Shown here piece by piece: positions 8,808 through 16,633 of a stretch of DNA of 64,000 nt. The notes beneath the pieces were generated by a model that saw only the letters and a program-made list of their open reading frames with translations, did no database searches and was not told the DNA's origin. This stretch comes from Firmicutes bacterium M10-2 (lineage in GTDB: Bacteria; Bacillota_I; Bacilli_A; Erysipelotrichales; Erysipelotrichaceae). A program made the position numbers and the translations under genes. The stretch is taken from NCBI GenBank assembly GCA_000403415.2, contig KE159681.1, forward strand, positions 56,109-120,108, in the 5' to 3' direction. Every line of letters begins with the position of its first letter. Within the stretch, counting starts at the first letter, position 1.

Positions 8808-9551
8808 ATGATTTATGATACAGGGGATACACATGCATTACAGTGTAAATGGGTCAAAGAAATCCATCCGATTTTGAAATCGGGCGATATTTTGATCGTA
8901 AACGGCGATTTCGGAATCGGATTTTGGGATGGAGAATACTGTAGCGAAGAAATGTTTTACGATTGGATCGCACAACAGTCTTACACAGTTCTTTTCATTG
9001 ATGGGAATCACGAAAATTTCGATAAGCTTGATCAATATCCTGTTCATTTTTGGAATGGCGGAAAGGTGCACAAGATCCGCCATAATTTGATTCATTTAAT
9101 GCGTGGAGAAGTATACGAGATCGAGAAAAAAACAATTTTCGCATTTGGAGGCGGATACTCTGTTGATCGTTGCTGCCGTATTGAACATGTGTCTTGGTGG
9201 AATCGAGAAATGCCAAATCATGAAGAATATCAAAATGCGATCAAAAATTTGAAACAAGTGAATTATCAAGTCGATTATATCATCACGCATACGGCTCCTT
9301 TAGAAACGGTTTTTTATCTTTCTTCCTGTCGAAATCTGCACATCAAAAAAATGGTTGAGAAAGAGCTTCCGTTAAATACGTTCCTTGACGAGATCCAAAG
9401 AAAAGTAAATTATAAACAATGGTATTTCGGACATTTTCATGTCGATAAAGAACTTTGGCGAGATCAGATTGCTGTCCTTAGCTGTATACGAGAGTTGGAT
9501 TCGGGAAAAATCGTCAAACAATGGAAGAGCTATGAAGGAAATTTCTGTTAA
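8808..9551 (+). CDS. Calcineurin-like metallophosphoesterase
   Basis: 247 residues with all the metal-binding motifs of the calcineurin-like phosphoesterase fold: GDTH near the N-terminus, VNGDFG, DGNHENFD, ITHTAP and GHFHVD. The enzyme should hydrolyse phosphomono- or diesters using two metal ions; the substrate is unknown. The ATG at 8808 has AAAGGAG upstream. It is divergent from the nad operon. It is followed by two overlapping small genes that start inside or just after its end, so the three may form a unit. Confidence 0.88.
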   Translation: MIYDTGDTHALQCKWVKEIHPILKSGDILIVNGDFGIGFWDGEYCSEEMFYDWIAQQSYTVLFIDGNHENFDKLDQYPVHFWNGGKVHKIRHNLIHLMRGEVYEIEKKTIFAFGGGYSVDRCCRIEHVSWWNREMPNHEEYQNAIKNLKQVNYQVDYIITHTAPLETVFYLSSCRNLHIKKMVEKELPLNTFLDEIQRKVNYKQWYFGHFHVDKELWRDQIAVLSCIRELDSGKIVKQWKSYEGNFC

Positions 9552-9708
9552 AGGCAGAAAGAAAAATTACTGTTTTAAAAACTGTTCGGAATATGCAGAA
9601 ATGAAATCGTTTCTGAGTTTCAAATACAAAAAGAGAGGTGATGAGGATGTTATATTTGTCGGGAATTCACGCATTAAACACGAACTGCCAATTAAATACA
9701 ACCGGTGA
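9532..9708 (+). CDS. Small basic protein overlapping both neighbours (unknown)
   Basis: 58-residue open frame from an ATG at 9532 inside the end of the metallophosphoesterase gene to a stop at 9708, beyond the start of the next gene. The product is basic and has two cysteines (NYCFKNCSEY) and a KKRGDEDVIFVGNSRIK segment. GGAAGAG precedes the ATG, but only two bases away, which is tight. I do not recognise a family. The dense overlap on both sides argues that it is a coupled gene rather than chance, though I cannot exclude chance. Confidence 0.5.
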   Translation: MKEISVKGRKKNYCFKNCSEYAEMKSFLSFKYKKRGDEDVIFVGNSRIKHELPIKYNR

Positions 9709-10066
9709 TTGGCATTCATCCGCCCTAAAATGGAATGTTGTAAATCAGCGATTGGTAGATAGTGAAAAATCAATTTTTGGTGATTATGGTATCGAAACAA
9801 ACAAAAATATTCCGTTTGTAAATGAAAAGAACAAGTACAATGTGGCTAATCACATTCGTGCATGTCTTGATATGCTTGCAGAAGGAAAGTTTGCAGAATT
9901 GCAGGGAATGAGAAAAGACTTTATTTGTACAGATGAATATGACAACGAGATATTTGAAAAGGTTCTTTTACTGAAAACACAACCGAACTGGAATGCGATA
10001 GATACTTTTATGGAAAAAGAATATATGTTGAAGTGGGTAAATCACAAAAAGAATAATTTGGTTTAA
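9647..10066 (+). CDS. Hypothetical protein of an accessory-genome family
   Basis: 139 residues from the ATG at 9647, which has AGAGAGG eight bases upstream (GTG at 9638 and ATG at 9641 are alternatives). The start LYLSGIHALN, then NTTGDWHSSALKW and DYGIE, and a YNVANHIRACLDML helix look like a conserved soluble protein that I recall from Firmicutes accessory regions, without a known function. No enzyme motif is evident. The gene starts inside the preceding 58-residue frame in another frame, so the two overlap by 62 bases. Confidence 0.7.
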   Translation: MLYLSGIHALNTNCQLNTTGDWHSSALKWNVVNQRLVDSEKSIFGDYGIETNKNIPFVNEKNKYNVANHIRACLDMLAEGKFAELQGMRKDFICTDEYDNEIFEKVLLLKTQPNWNAIDTFMEKEYMLKWVNHKKNNLV

Positions 10067-10369
10067 AGTTCTTCTTCACATGGTAGTGATCCCTACCAAA
10101 CAACAAAACAGGAATGAAAAAAAGAGGAACTGACTATGTGCATAGCCAGTTTAAACCATAAAATGGATTAAATGTTGAAATAGGAATTGTAAAAAACATT
10201 AGAACATGCTATAAAATAGATGGTGTTTCTCAGCCAGGTCAGACATGGACACATGAAAATGAGAATTGTAATTCAAGGTTAAAGTTCCTTATCCATCAAA
10301 TGTTCTGACAAAATGACGGTGTCTGCTCGTCTAAAAGCGATGATGGAATTGCAAAAGCAAAAAAACGTT
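10067..10369 (+). pseudogene. Decayed coding remnant, unidentified
   Basis: No intact gene is present. Around 10190-10370 the plus strand reads like a protein end broken by at least two frameshifts: a segment with GVSQPGQTWTHENENC, then in another frame VPYPSNVLTK, then VSARLKAMMELQKQK. I cannot assign the family. The rest (10067-10190) shows nothing I can interpret. Confidence 0.3.
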
Positions 10370-10400
10370 GAGCCATACAGAAATGTATGGCTCTTTATTA
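10370..10400 (+). terminator. Hairpin terminator
   Basis: Perfect 10-base stem (GAGCCATACA/TGTATGGCTC) with a GAAA tetraloop at 10370-10393, followed by TTTATTAT. The T tract is imperfect, but the stem is strong. It ends whatever transcript comes from the small-gene cluster to the left. Confidence 0.7.
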
Positions 10401-10475
10401 TATATAATTAAACAGATTTGGATGAATCCGTTGTTATGTTTAGACTATGAGATAAAAATGGTATTATCTTTTTCA

Positions 10476-10802
10476 TCATTCTATTACACTTTTATAGTAA
10501 TTACCGAAATCAGCTAGCGCATCGATAATAGGCATCATTGCTTTTCCGAGTTCGGTTAAGCCATAATCAACCCTTGGAGGATTTTCATGATAATCTTCTC
10601 TATATACAAGACCGTCATTAATCATTTGCTTCAAACTATCTGTCAGAACTTTTTGAGAAATCCCCTCCAAATCTCTTTGCAGCTCATTAAATCTCCATGG
10701 CCTTTTTTTTAAATTTCTTATTATTAAAAGTTTCCATTTTCCACCGATAAGGGCTACTGCAGTTGCTACAGGGCATTCTGGAAGTTCTTCTTTTGTCTTC
10801 AT
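10476..10802 (-). CDS. HxlR-family (DUF24) winged-helix regulator
   Basis: 108 residues, the usual family length. A conserved Cys near the N-terminus (ELPECPV) is the redox-sensing residue in HxlR/YodB-type regulators, followed by GGKWKLLIIRNL, RFNELQRDLEGISQKVLTDSL (recognition helix) and the wing with VDYGLTELG. It is divergently transcribed from the cupin gene, a common pairing where the regulator senses reactive electrophiles or aldehydes and controls its neighbour. A minus-strand TATAAT lies at 10825-10830. Confidence 0.92.
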   Translation of the reverse strand: MKTKEELPECPVATAVALIGGKWKLLIIRNLKKRPWRFNELQRDLEGISQKVLTDSLKQMINDGLVYREDYHENPPRVDYGLTELGKAMMPIIDALADFGNYYKSVIE

Positions 10803-10851
10803 ATATTTTCACCTCATTTTAAGTATTATAAAAACACATTTCGTTGCTTAT

Positions 10852-10875
10852 GTACAGTTACAAAAATGTGCGTAC
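10852..10875. promoter_or_regulatory. Possible HxlR operator between divergent genes
   Basis: Two GTAC tetramers (10852-10855 and 10872-10875) are 20 bases apart, about two helical turns, within a gap of 145 bases between the HxlR-type gene and the cupin gene. HxlR/DUF24 regulators commonly bind spaced GTAC-like half sites. This is suggestive only. Confidence 0.35.
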
Positions 10876-10947
10876 TGTTTTTCGAGTGTATACCTGATTA
10901 AACTATAGTCAAGCAACAAAATTGCGGATAAAATGGAGGTAATTCAA

Positions 10948-11301
10948 ATGTCAAACTACACAAAAACAAGCATCGAAAATAAAGATCGTACAGAACTCCA
11001 TGAAGCACTTTCTTTAACCGGTGCTGAAGTCAGTATTAATTCTCTTCCTGCAGGTGCTGCTGTTCCATTTGTTCATTCTCATAAGAACAACGAAGAAATC
11101 TATGGAGTGATTGCGGGAAAAGGAACAGCTATCATTGATCATGAAACGATTGAAATCACTTCGGGAGATTGGCTGAAAATCAGTCCTGCGGCAAAACGTC
11201 AGTTCTCTGCTGCAAGCGATTCAGGCATCACTTATATTTGCATTCAAGTGAAAGAAAACTCACTTAATGAATTCACGGTTGATGACGCTGTCATTTATTA
11301 A
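10948..11301 (+). CDS. Small cupin-domain protein
   Basis: 117 residues from the ATG at 10948 (GGAGG eight bases upstream; the open frame begins at 10933 but that start has no ribosome site). A single beta-barrel cupin is recognised by PFVHSHKNNEEIYGVIAGKG (motif 1, with metal-binding His and Glu positions) and the later SGDWLKISPAAKRQF (motif 2). Motif 2 lacks the usual second His, so metal binding may be partial. It is probably controlled by the divergent HxlR regulator. The substrate is unknown. Confidence 0.88.
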   Translation: MSNYTKTSIENKDRTELHEALSLTGAEVSINSLPAGAAVPFVHSHKNNEEIYGVIAGKGTAIIDHETIEITSGDWLKISPAAKRQFSAASDSGITYICIQVKENSLNEFTVDDAVIY

Positions 11302-11324
11302 GAATATTGCATAACGGAACGAAG

Positions 11325-11360
11325 CCCTCCCAGCCATGATGGTTGAGAGGGTTGTTTTTT
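11325..11360 (+). terminator. Terminator of the cupin gene
   Basis: Stem built around CCCTC..AGCCAT paired with ATGGTT..GAGGG (11325-11350), with one or two bulges, followed by GTTGTTTTTT. It lies about 25 bases after the cupin stop. Confidence 0.8.
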
Positions 11361-11509
11361 CATAAATCATAAAATTCTGAAGAAGAAACCATTTTTATTT
11401 GCTCCAGCAAGAGAATGACCAATAACAATATACCTTCTCATCAATATTTACCAGATTAGACAGCATCGATCTATCTTAGTGCCATTGACCTAAACTAGAA
11501 GTAATTATG
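11361..11509. other. Gene-free stretch
   Basis: I see no coding frame, repeat or regulatory pattern here. It lies between the cupin terminator and the first RhuM relic. Confidence 0.5.
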
Positions 11510-11938
11510 CTATTTCTTAGCATTCTCTTCCAATCCCAGCATATACTTATCAAAGTCAGTTTCAGCTTTTGTTCTTGCAATCTCTGTTGTGATTTTTCCA
11601 GCATCTTGAAGAACCTCTCTGTCGTCTGCCAAGCCCAAATATGCAGATACGATATCTAACGAACGCATTTCCTGCTCTGAAAAATAGTTCTTGGCGACAC
11701 GAACATCACTCTTTACAATCTTACCTTCCTACGCAGCTACGCATGTGGTAAATCCATTGTGTGGCCTTCCCGAATTGGCACGCTCATAAATGAGTTCTTA
11801 TATCGGATGTCCGTGAACTGCATAATGCATTTATTCTTTATCTTTGCAAAGAACTGTTTTGTTGTAAGTGCCGAACCACCATTTTTTTCGCTTGTCATCC
11901 ATAACCCATCCTTTTATGGTGTAGTCTTTCACGATACC
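11510..11938 (-). pseudogene. RhuM-family protein relic (middle and C-terminal parts)
   Basis: The minus strand reads, in shifting frames, KDYTIKGWVMDD, then FFAKIKNK, then a segment resembling ELIYERANSG. It ends with an intact C-terminal frame (IVKSDVRVAKNYFSEQE, then DAGKITTEIARTKAE) stopping at 11510. This matches the RhuM (virulence protein / Fic-like accessory) family order. Several frameshifts, and a deletion of about 45 codons after the VMDD segment, make it non-functional. At about 11938 it is joined directly to a serine recombinase relic, so the junction is a recombination scar. Confidence 0.75.
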
Positions 11939-11940
11939 AT

Positions 11941-12201
11941 TTGTTTGTCTTCTGCAGAAGTGCGTTACCGATATATTTCTCATTTTGGAGGATTTTATTT
12001 AAGGTTTCATCCTTCCATTTCGGCTTTTCTTACGCTGTCAATATCCCATCTGATTCCAGGCTTTCGCCAATCTGCTTTAAGATATTCACAATAAATTCTT
12101 TTTACAAACTCCGCCTCAGTAAGCTTAATAACCAGATGCTCATCCTCATCTTTTGTATAGTCAAGAAAGCAGTTATGGTTGAGCTGCAGGATTTCCGTCA
12201 A
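11941..12201 (-). pseudogene. Large serine recombinase relic (central part)
   Basis: The frame [25 protein letters not shown] (12007-12201) continues after a frameshift into [22 protein letters not shown] (11941-12006). These are the characteristic recombinase-domain segments of Tn4451/Tn916-type large serine integrases. The N-terminal catalytic domain with the active serine is missing, as is the C-terminus. It abuts a plus-strand recombinase C-terminus at about 12203. Confidence 0.75.
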
Positions 12202-12202
12202 G

Positions 12203-12331
12203 AATCAGCCTGCTACCATCACGGAGTTTGATGAGGCACTTGTTAGTTGCCTAATCGAGAAGATTACAGTATTCGAGGACCACTTCACCGTGGACTTTAA
12301 GTCAGGCATCACAATCGATATTGAGAAATAA
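12203..12331 (+). pseudogene. Serine recombinase C-terminal relic, opposite orientation
   Basis: A 42-residue plus-strand frame ending at 12331 reads ITEFDEALVSCLIEKITVFEDHFTVDFKSG, the typical C-terminal end of large serine recombinases. It faces the opposite way to the central recombinase relic immediately left of it. The two are therefore either from different copies or from an inverted one. Confidence 0.7.
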
Positions 12332-12420
12332 ACCCATAGACGCAAAAACACCCCCGAGCCCTTGATATGCTCCCTGAAAGGTAGACGTTAGAAATAACGA
12401 AAACCTTTCGGGGTTTTATT

Positions 12421-13110
12421 ATGGGAAGAAAGCCAAAGTACTCACAGTCTCAGAAAGTCTGGGCCTGTGAACAGTATCTAAGTGGCCAAGACAGTGCACG
12501 GAGTATTGCCTATCAACTTGGCATGGGAAAGTGCGGTAGGAGAATAATCTTAGAATGGTCAGCAATGTATCAGGCTCATGGAGCATCGACATTTGAGGAT
12601 AAACCACGCAACAATTCTTATTCTGCCTCCTTCAAGGCACTTGTGATTGAGGACCACTTTCTTAACGGCCTGTCTCCGGAGCAGTTAGCCGTGAAGTATA
12701 ACATTCCATCCCGCCAAACAATTTGGCAGTGGATCAACAAGTATAATAGTCATGAAGAAATTAAGGACTACAGTCCCTGTCCGGAGGTCTACATGACAAA
12801 GAGAAAGAAATCCACTATCGAAGAGCGCGAAAAAGTCGTGACCTGGTGTCTGGAACATGATCGCAACTATAAGAAGGCGGCAGCCAAATTCGAATTCAGC
12901 TATGGCCAGGTGTATTCATGGGTGACCAAGTATGATTCGTCCGGAGTGAATGGAATCGAGGACCGGCGTGGAAAGCGTAAGGAAGAGTCTGAACTGACGG
13001 ATACTGAGCGGCTTACTAGAGAACTCAGACTGGCCCAGGCTAAGATGAAGGAACTGGAAAGAGAGAATGCACTCTTAAAAAAAGTGAACGAATTAGACTG
13101 GAGGTGGTAA
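12421..13110 (+). CDS. IS3/IS150-type transposase OrfA
   Basis: 229-residue DNA-binding half of the transposase with two helix-turn-helix units (about residues 5-60 and 125-180: AWCLEHDRNYKKAAAKF, then FSYGQVYSWVTKY). A C-terminal leucine-rich coiled coil (ELRLAQAKMKELERENALLKKV) follows. The last codons contain the run of seven A used for -1 frameshifting into orfB. It appears intact. Confidence 0.92.
   Translation: MGRKPKYSQSQKVWACEQYLSGQDSARSIAYQLGMGKCGRRIILEWSAMYQAHGASTFEDKPRNNSYSASFKALVIEDHFLNGLSPEQLAVKYNIPSRQTIWQWINKYNSHEEIKDYSPCPEVYMTKRKKSTIEEREKVVTWCLEHDRNYKKAAAKFEFSYGQVYSWVTKYDSSGVNGIEDRRGKRKEESELTDTERLTRELRLAQAKMKELERENALLKKVNELDWRW
13077..13083 (+). other. Programmed -1 frameshift site in the IS
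   Basis: Seven consecutive A are positioned in the orfA frame as A AAA AAA. A -1 slip leads directly into the orfB frame, which is open from this point. This is the standard way IS150-type elements make the OrfAB fusion transposase. Confidence 0.75.
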
Positions 13111-14134
13111 AAGGCTGCTCCAAGGCCAGAAAGACTGCTTTGGAGAGAGCCATCCGACATAGAAAATATGATCTCATCAAGAAACTGCACCAGAAAAGAG
13201 GCTGGTCTATAGGCTGGATGTGCAGGGTACTGGAGATCAGCCGGGCAGCTTACTATAAATGGCTCAATCGCGGCACGACCATGCAGGAGAAAGAGAATGC
13301 GCGGCTGCTCGAAGAGATCCGGAGGATCGCTGATGAAACCAACAATTTATTCGGATACAGAAAAATGACGATGGTCCTGAACCGGTTAAGGAAAGAGAAC
13401 GGAAAGACTCCCATCAACCGAAAACGGATCTCAAGGCTCATGAGCATTCACCAGATCTATTCCAGCTTCAGGCCCACATCCCGAAAGAGATATCCTAAAG
13501 TGACTCCAGAAGAGAAAATGGAGAACGTGCTGGAAAGGAAGTTCATGGCAGACAAACCTAATCAGAAGTGGTGTACGGATGTGACGGAGATGAAGCTGGC
13601 TAATGGAACGAAGATCTATATCAGCACCATTCTGGATCTGTATGACCGCTATCCTGTGGCATGGCATATAAGCACCAGAAATGACACAGAGCTTGTGAAC
13701 AAGACTCTGGAGAAGGCGCTGGAAAACAACAATCCGGATGGAATTCTCTTTCACAGTGACCGGGGTTTCAGTACACTCGCAAGGTATTCCAGACGTACTT
13801 GAAGAACAACGGCTTGATATCATCGATGTCACGGGTCTCTCACTGCATTGACAACGGGCCCATAGAAGGATTTCAGGGAATCATCAAGGATCTGTGCAGA
13901 ATTCTGTATCCGAAGGCCAGAACCAAAGAAGAAGTGGTCGAAGCGTTGAACGAAACGTATCGGTTTTATATCGAAGAATATCCACAGCAGAGGTTTCATG
14001 GGCTGACCAGCGGTGAAGTCAGATTCGGGGCACTCGGGACAGAAACGCCTCAGACTTATCCGATACCTGTGAACCCGGGTATTAGAAAGTACTGGGAAAA
14101 TATCGCAAAGAAGGGAGAACGAAAAACCCTGTAG
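13104..14134 (+). pseudogene. IS3/IS150-type transposase OrfB, broken by a frameshift
   Basis: The integrase-core half of the transposase. HTH_21 lies at the start (KKLHQKRGWSIGWMCRVLEISRAAYYKWLNR). The DDE residues are in WCTDVTEM, in FHSDRGF and in PIEGFQGIIKD, but the reading frame changes near 13766. The sequence GACCGGGGTTTCAG has lost one T relative to the expected DRGFQYT, so the frame stops at 13802 and the last third is read in another frame from about 13799 to 14134. The element should not transpose on its own unless the missing base is a sequencing error. Confidence 0.88.
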
Positions 14135-14156
14135 ACAGACAATCCATCTACAGGGT
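14126..14156 (+). repeat. Inverted repeat at the orfB stop
   Basis: Perfect 10-base arms (ACCCTGTAGA/TCTACAGGGT) around an 11-base loop, overlapping the orfB stop codon and lying inside the right end of the IS. It could act as a weak terminator, although no T run follows. Confidence 0.6.
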
Positions 14157-14254
14157 CAGGTTTCGATAATTCGCCTGTCTACTTGACAGGGAGCGCATCA
14201 CCTTATGGTCCAGAGGTGTTTCTTATGTTATGCCGCTGCAGTATGATGGCCTGC

Positions 14255-14998
14255 TTATTGTGCCATCATTTCCAGAAGTTCTTTCATATACAACTCCGGG
14301 TGATTGATGGAATACTCTCCATGATACAGACCAGTCTTTTTCTCAAGGCGACTTCCGGGCATTGCCTTATGCAGTAACTCTGCAGATTGAAGCATCTTTT
14401 TCTGTTCTTTTTCTCCAACAATAATACAAACCTGAGCGCTGTTTTTTTGAATTCCCGGTTTTAATTCATATACTGTGCTCGCTTTTAGAAACGCGATCAT
14501 GTTGCTTTTAGAGATTTTCGATGTATCTCGATAATAATCCTCAAACAAATCTTCACGAATGCGAAGATAACGGAATTGCGTTTTTGCAAACCATTTCTTT
14601 CGAATCAGACTGAAGCTTGACGCAAATGTCGGCCCGATCAAAGCGTTTGTTATATTGGAAGGAATAACGGATGCACTTTCAATGATGGCATATCGGCAGA
14701 TATTCCCACGCTGCGACAGCATCTCCGTCAATATTTGAGCGCCAAGGGACAGTCCTCCAATCAGCAGAACCGACCCGCCATACGCACTATCGATAAAACC
14801 GATGATTCGGCTCGCATTTTCCTCTATGCTGACAAAATCATTGTCGCTGTCCGCATGTCCATCAAGAATCGGCAATACTACATGATAACGATCTCCGAGC
14901 AGTTCTGCCTCTATTCTGTAATTCCACCATGATAATCCACCGCCGTGAATCAGCATGATAATGTCTTTATTCTGTTTTCCATATTCTACTATTTTCAT
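14255..14998 (-). CDS. Alpha/beta-hydrolase family protein
   Basis: 247 residues with an alpha/beta-hydrolase fold: LIHGGGLSWWNY (oxyanion hole), the nucleophile elbow GGLSLGAQ with Ser, and a likely catalytic His in GLYHGEYS. A VGEKE segment follows where the acid loop is expected. Similar proteins are esterases or acyl hydrolases; the substrate is unknown. It appears intact but is isolated between the IS and a decayed DMT transporter end. Confidence 0.85.
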   Translation of the reverse strand: MKIVEYGKQNKDIIMLIHGGGLSWWNYRIEAELLGDRYHVVLPILDGHADSDNDFVSIEENASRIIGFIDSAYGGSVLLIGGLSLGAQILTEMLSQRGNICRYAIIESASVIPSNITNALIGPTFASSFSLIRKKWFAKTQFRYLRIREDLFEDYYRDTSKISKSNMIAFLKASTVYELKPGIQKNSAQVCIIVGEKEQKKMLQSAELLHKAMPGSRLEKKTGLYHGEYSINHPELYMKELLEMMAQ

Positions 14999-15050
14999 GC
15001 CTGCTCCGTTTCCGCTCCCGCCTCCGCTGATGGCAGTATGGGAGCCTTCT

Positions 15051-15155
15051 TTATCTTTTTGCTTTCCGTTTAATCAATTCACCAACCATTGCTCCGCTGA
15101 TTATACAAGATGCGCCCAGTACCTGAACAGCGGTCATTCTTTCACCGAGCAACAG
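15051..15155 (-). pseudogene. DMT/EamA-type transporter, C-terminal relic
   Basis: The last 34 codons (LLLGERMTAVQVLGASCIISGAMVGELI, then a lysine-rich tail, stop at 15051) match the end of EamA/DMT permeases, which export metabolites. Everything upstream is missing or replaced by unrelated sequence, so it is a stump. Confidence 0.6.
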
Positions 15156-15199
15156 AGCTGGATCATATGGATTAAATTCATCCATACTATCGACAACGA

Positions 15200-15355
15200 C
15201 CATGTGCGTACCTCTGTAAAATCTCTGCCCTCAATTTCATAGTCAAATGCACCTATCGGATATTCAAATCCAGAGATTCTAAAAGATATCTCATTCCCGC
15301 AATTCTCACACTCAAGAACTCCGTCGTGTCGGCATTCAATTTCATCTTTACCCAC
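15200..15355 (-). pseudogene. Fragment of a small zinc-ribbon-like protein
   Basis: The minus-strand frame begins with a possible GTG at 15355 and reads ECRHDGVLECENCGNEISFRI, then EYPIGAFDYEIEG, before merging into unrelated sequence. The CxxC pair suggests a metal-binding loop. I do not recognise the family and regard it as one more shard in this mosaic. Confidence 0.3.
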
Positions 15356-15388
15356 CTACCACCTCATTTCAGCCTATTTTTCAAACCG

Positions 15389-15892
15389 TCAGAATATCTT
15401 TTTAACTCCTTCAAAATATTCTAAAACTATCGCATCCATCTGCTTAGAAAGTTTTTCAAAAGAGAGATTTAAATCAAGCGTCTTAACACTAATCTGATTC
15501 CCGTGCATTTGATATATATTATCTGGTTGAATTAGACGGATTTCACGAATCTGCTCAAGCTAACGGTCAAAGTACTCTGTTGTAAGTACAGAACCATCAT
15601 TTTTCAGCCGTTCATCATCCATGACCCAGCCTTTGATGGTGTAATCCTTTGCAATCTGATTCACCCATTTACGGAACTGTACCCCACGTTCGGAATTGAC
15701 CTTAAAACCAACAGCAATAATCATTTGAAGATTGTAATGCTTCGTATCACGGGTAACCTGACGTGAACCTTCGGTTTGAACTATCCGGAAATTTCGGATA
15801 GTTGCCTCTTCCTCAAGTTCTGAGTCGGAATAAATCTTCTTAATATGCTCATTGATTGTACGAACATATACACCATACAGCGTACCCATCAT
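15389..15892 (-). pseudogene. Second RhuM-family relic (N-terminal half)
   Basis: The frame at 15560-15892 reads TQKMMGTLYGVYVRTINEHIK-like residues, then TRDTKHYNLQMIIAVGFKVN, then KDYTIKGWVMDDERLKNDG, the conserved N-terminal half of RhuM. Upstream the same frame continues to about 15940 (NEITIRSSA) but lacks the expected segment between. A TAG at 15560 replaces the expected glutamine in YFDR-LEQIREIRL. After EIRL the frame runs into 47 unrelated codons, ending at 15389. It is therefore a broken and recombined copy. Confidence 0.72.
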
Positions 15893-16110
15893 CTTCTGTG
15901 TTACTGCGCTGGAACGAATGGTTATTTCATTTTTTCTTTTTCAAAGAGGAATCCTACTTCGATAAATTTTTATCTATGAAAAAAATGTCTTTTCGTCGTG
16001 CGCCAAAAAAAAAGAAAGCTCCGGGTCCCGAACTTAACAAGGATATCATGCATTAAGCTCGATGATCATCTAACTTAATGACATTGAATATCAATTCGCT
16101 TCCTTATATT

Positions 16111-16167
16111 CTAGAATGATATCCAGCCGCCATCGACCTTGATCAGATCGCCGCTGATATACGATGA
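16111..16167 (-). pseudogene. Short-chain dehydrogenase C-terminal stump
   Basis: Nineteen codons ending at 16111 read SYISGDLIKVDGGW, the typical C-terminus of SDR-family oxidoreductases. The rest of the gene is replaced at 16168 by the end of an IS200/IS605-like element, so insertion or recombination at that point removed it. Confidence 0.6.
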
Positions 16168-16633
16168 TTGACATTCTCCCACGATTGAAATCGTGGGATT
16201 CCCTATCCTGTATCATTTTATATGTGATTTTCGGTTTCGGCTGCTATTTCTTTGCACGCTTCGCTATTACCTCCAACGGCACTTTTCCTTCACCTTCGCC
16301 AAACACGATCTTTACACTGTCGATTTTTTGCGGGACAGTAGCACCACCGTCTCCACATGGCTCGATACGTGCTGATTGATGTCGCAATATCGGAACATAT
16401 CACCCTATTTTGTGCCGATTTTCGATTGTTCTCGGAAACATATCTATCGGCACATTTTGCCCTTATCCAATCCGCAACCTAAACCCTTCTCGTTGTCGGA
16501 AACATATCGAGTTTTCCCAACTGCTACTATATATAAGCAGCTCATTTGCCGCCACTGTCTCAAGCCGGGACTAGCCTTTTAGGGAATTGGTCATCGTAGA
16601 ACTATTCCCACATAGAAGCCATCGTCTCAACCT
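16168..16633 (-). mobile_element. IS200/IS605-like fragment with TnpB tail and end hairpin
   Basis: At 16177-16198 there is a perfect 9-base hairpin (TCCCACGAT/ATCGTGGGA) of the sort found at IS200/IS605 right ends. Just inside it a minus-strand frame (IEPCGDGGATVPQKIDSVKI, ending in KRAKK) looks like the extreme C-terminus of a TnpB. The remaining part to 16633 is not an open frame. Functional TnpB elements encode their guide RNA across this 3' end. Only the tail remains, so it is a relic. Confidence 0.5.

Larger units (their letters stand above)
12368..14197 (+). mobile_element. IS3-family insertion sequence (IS150 group)
   Basis: About 1.83 kb, with orfA and orfB transposase frames and imperfect terminal inverted repeats. 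The left end reads GCTCCCTG..A.GTAGAC from 12369. The right end is the complement, starting at 14194 (GCTCCCTGTCAAGTAGAC), and similarity continues weakly for about 35 bases. I see no clear target duplication. It is inserted among recombinase and RhuM debris. Its more G/C-rich codon use, unlike the surroundings, fits recent arrival, but a frameshift in orfB has inactivated it. Confidence 0.88.
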
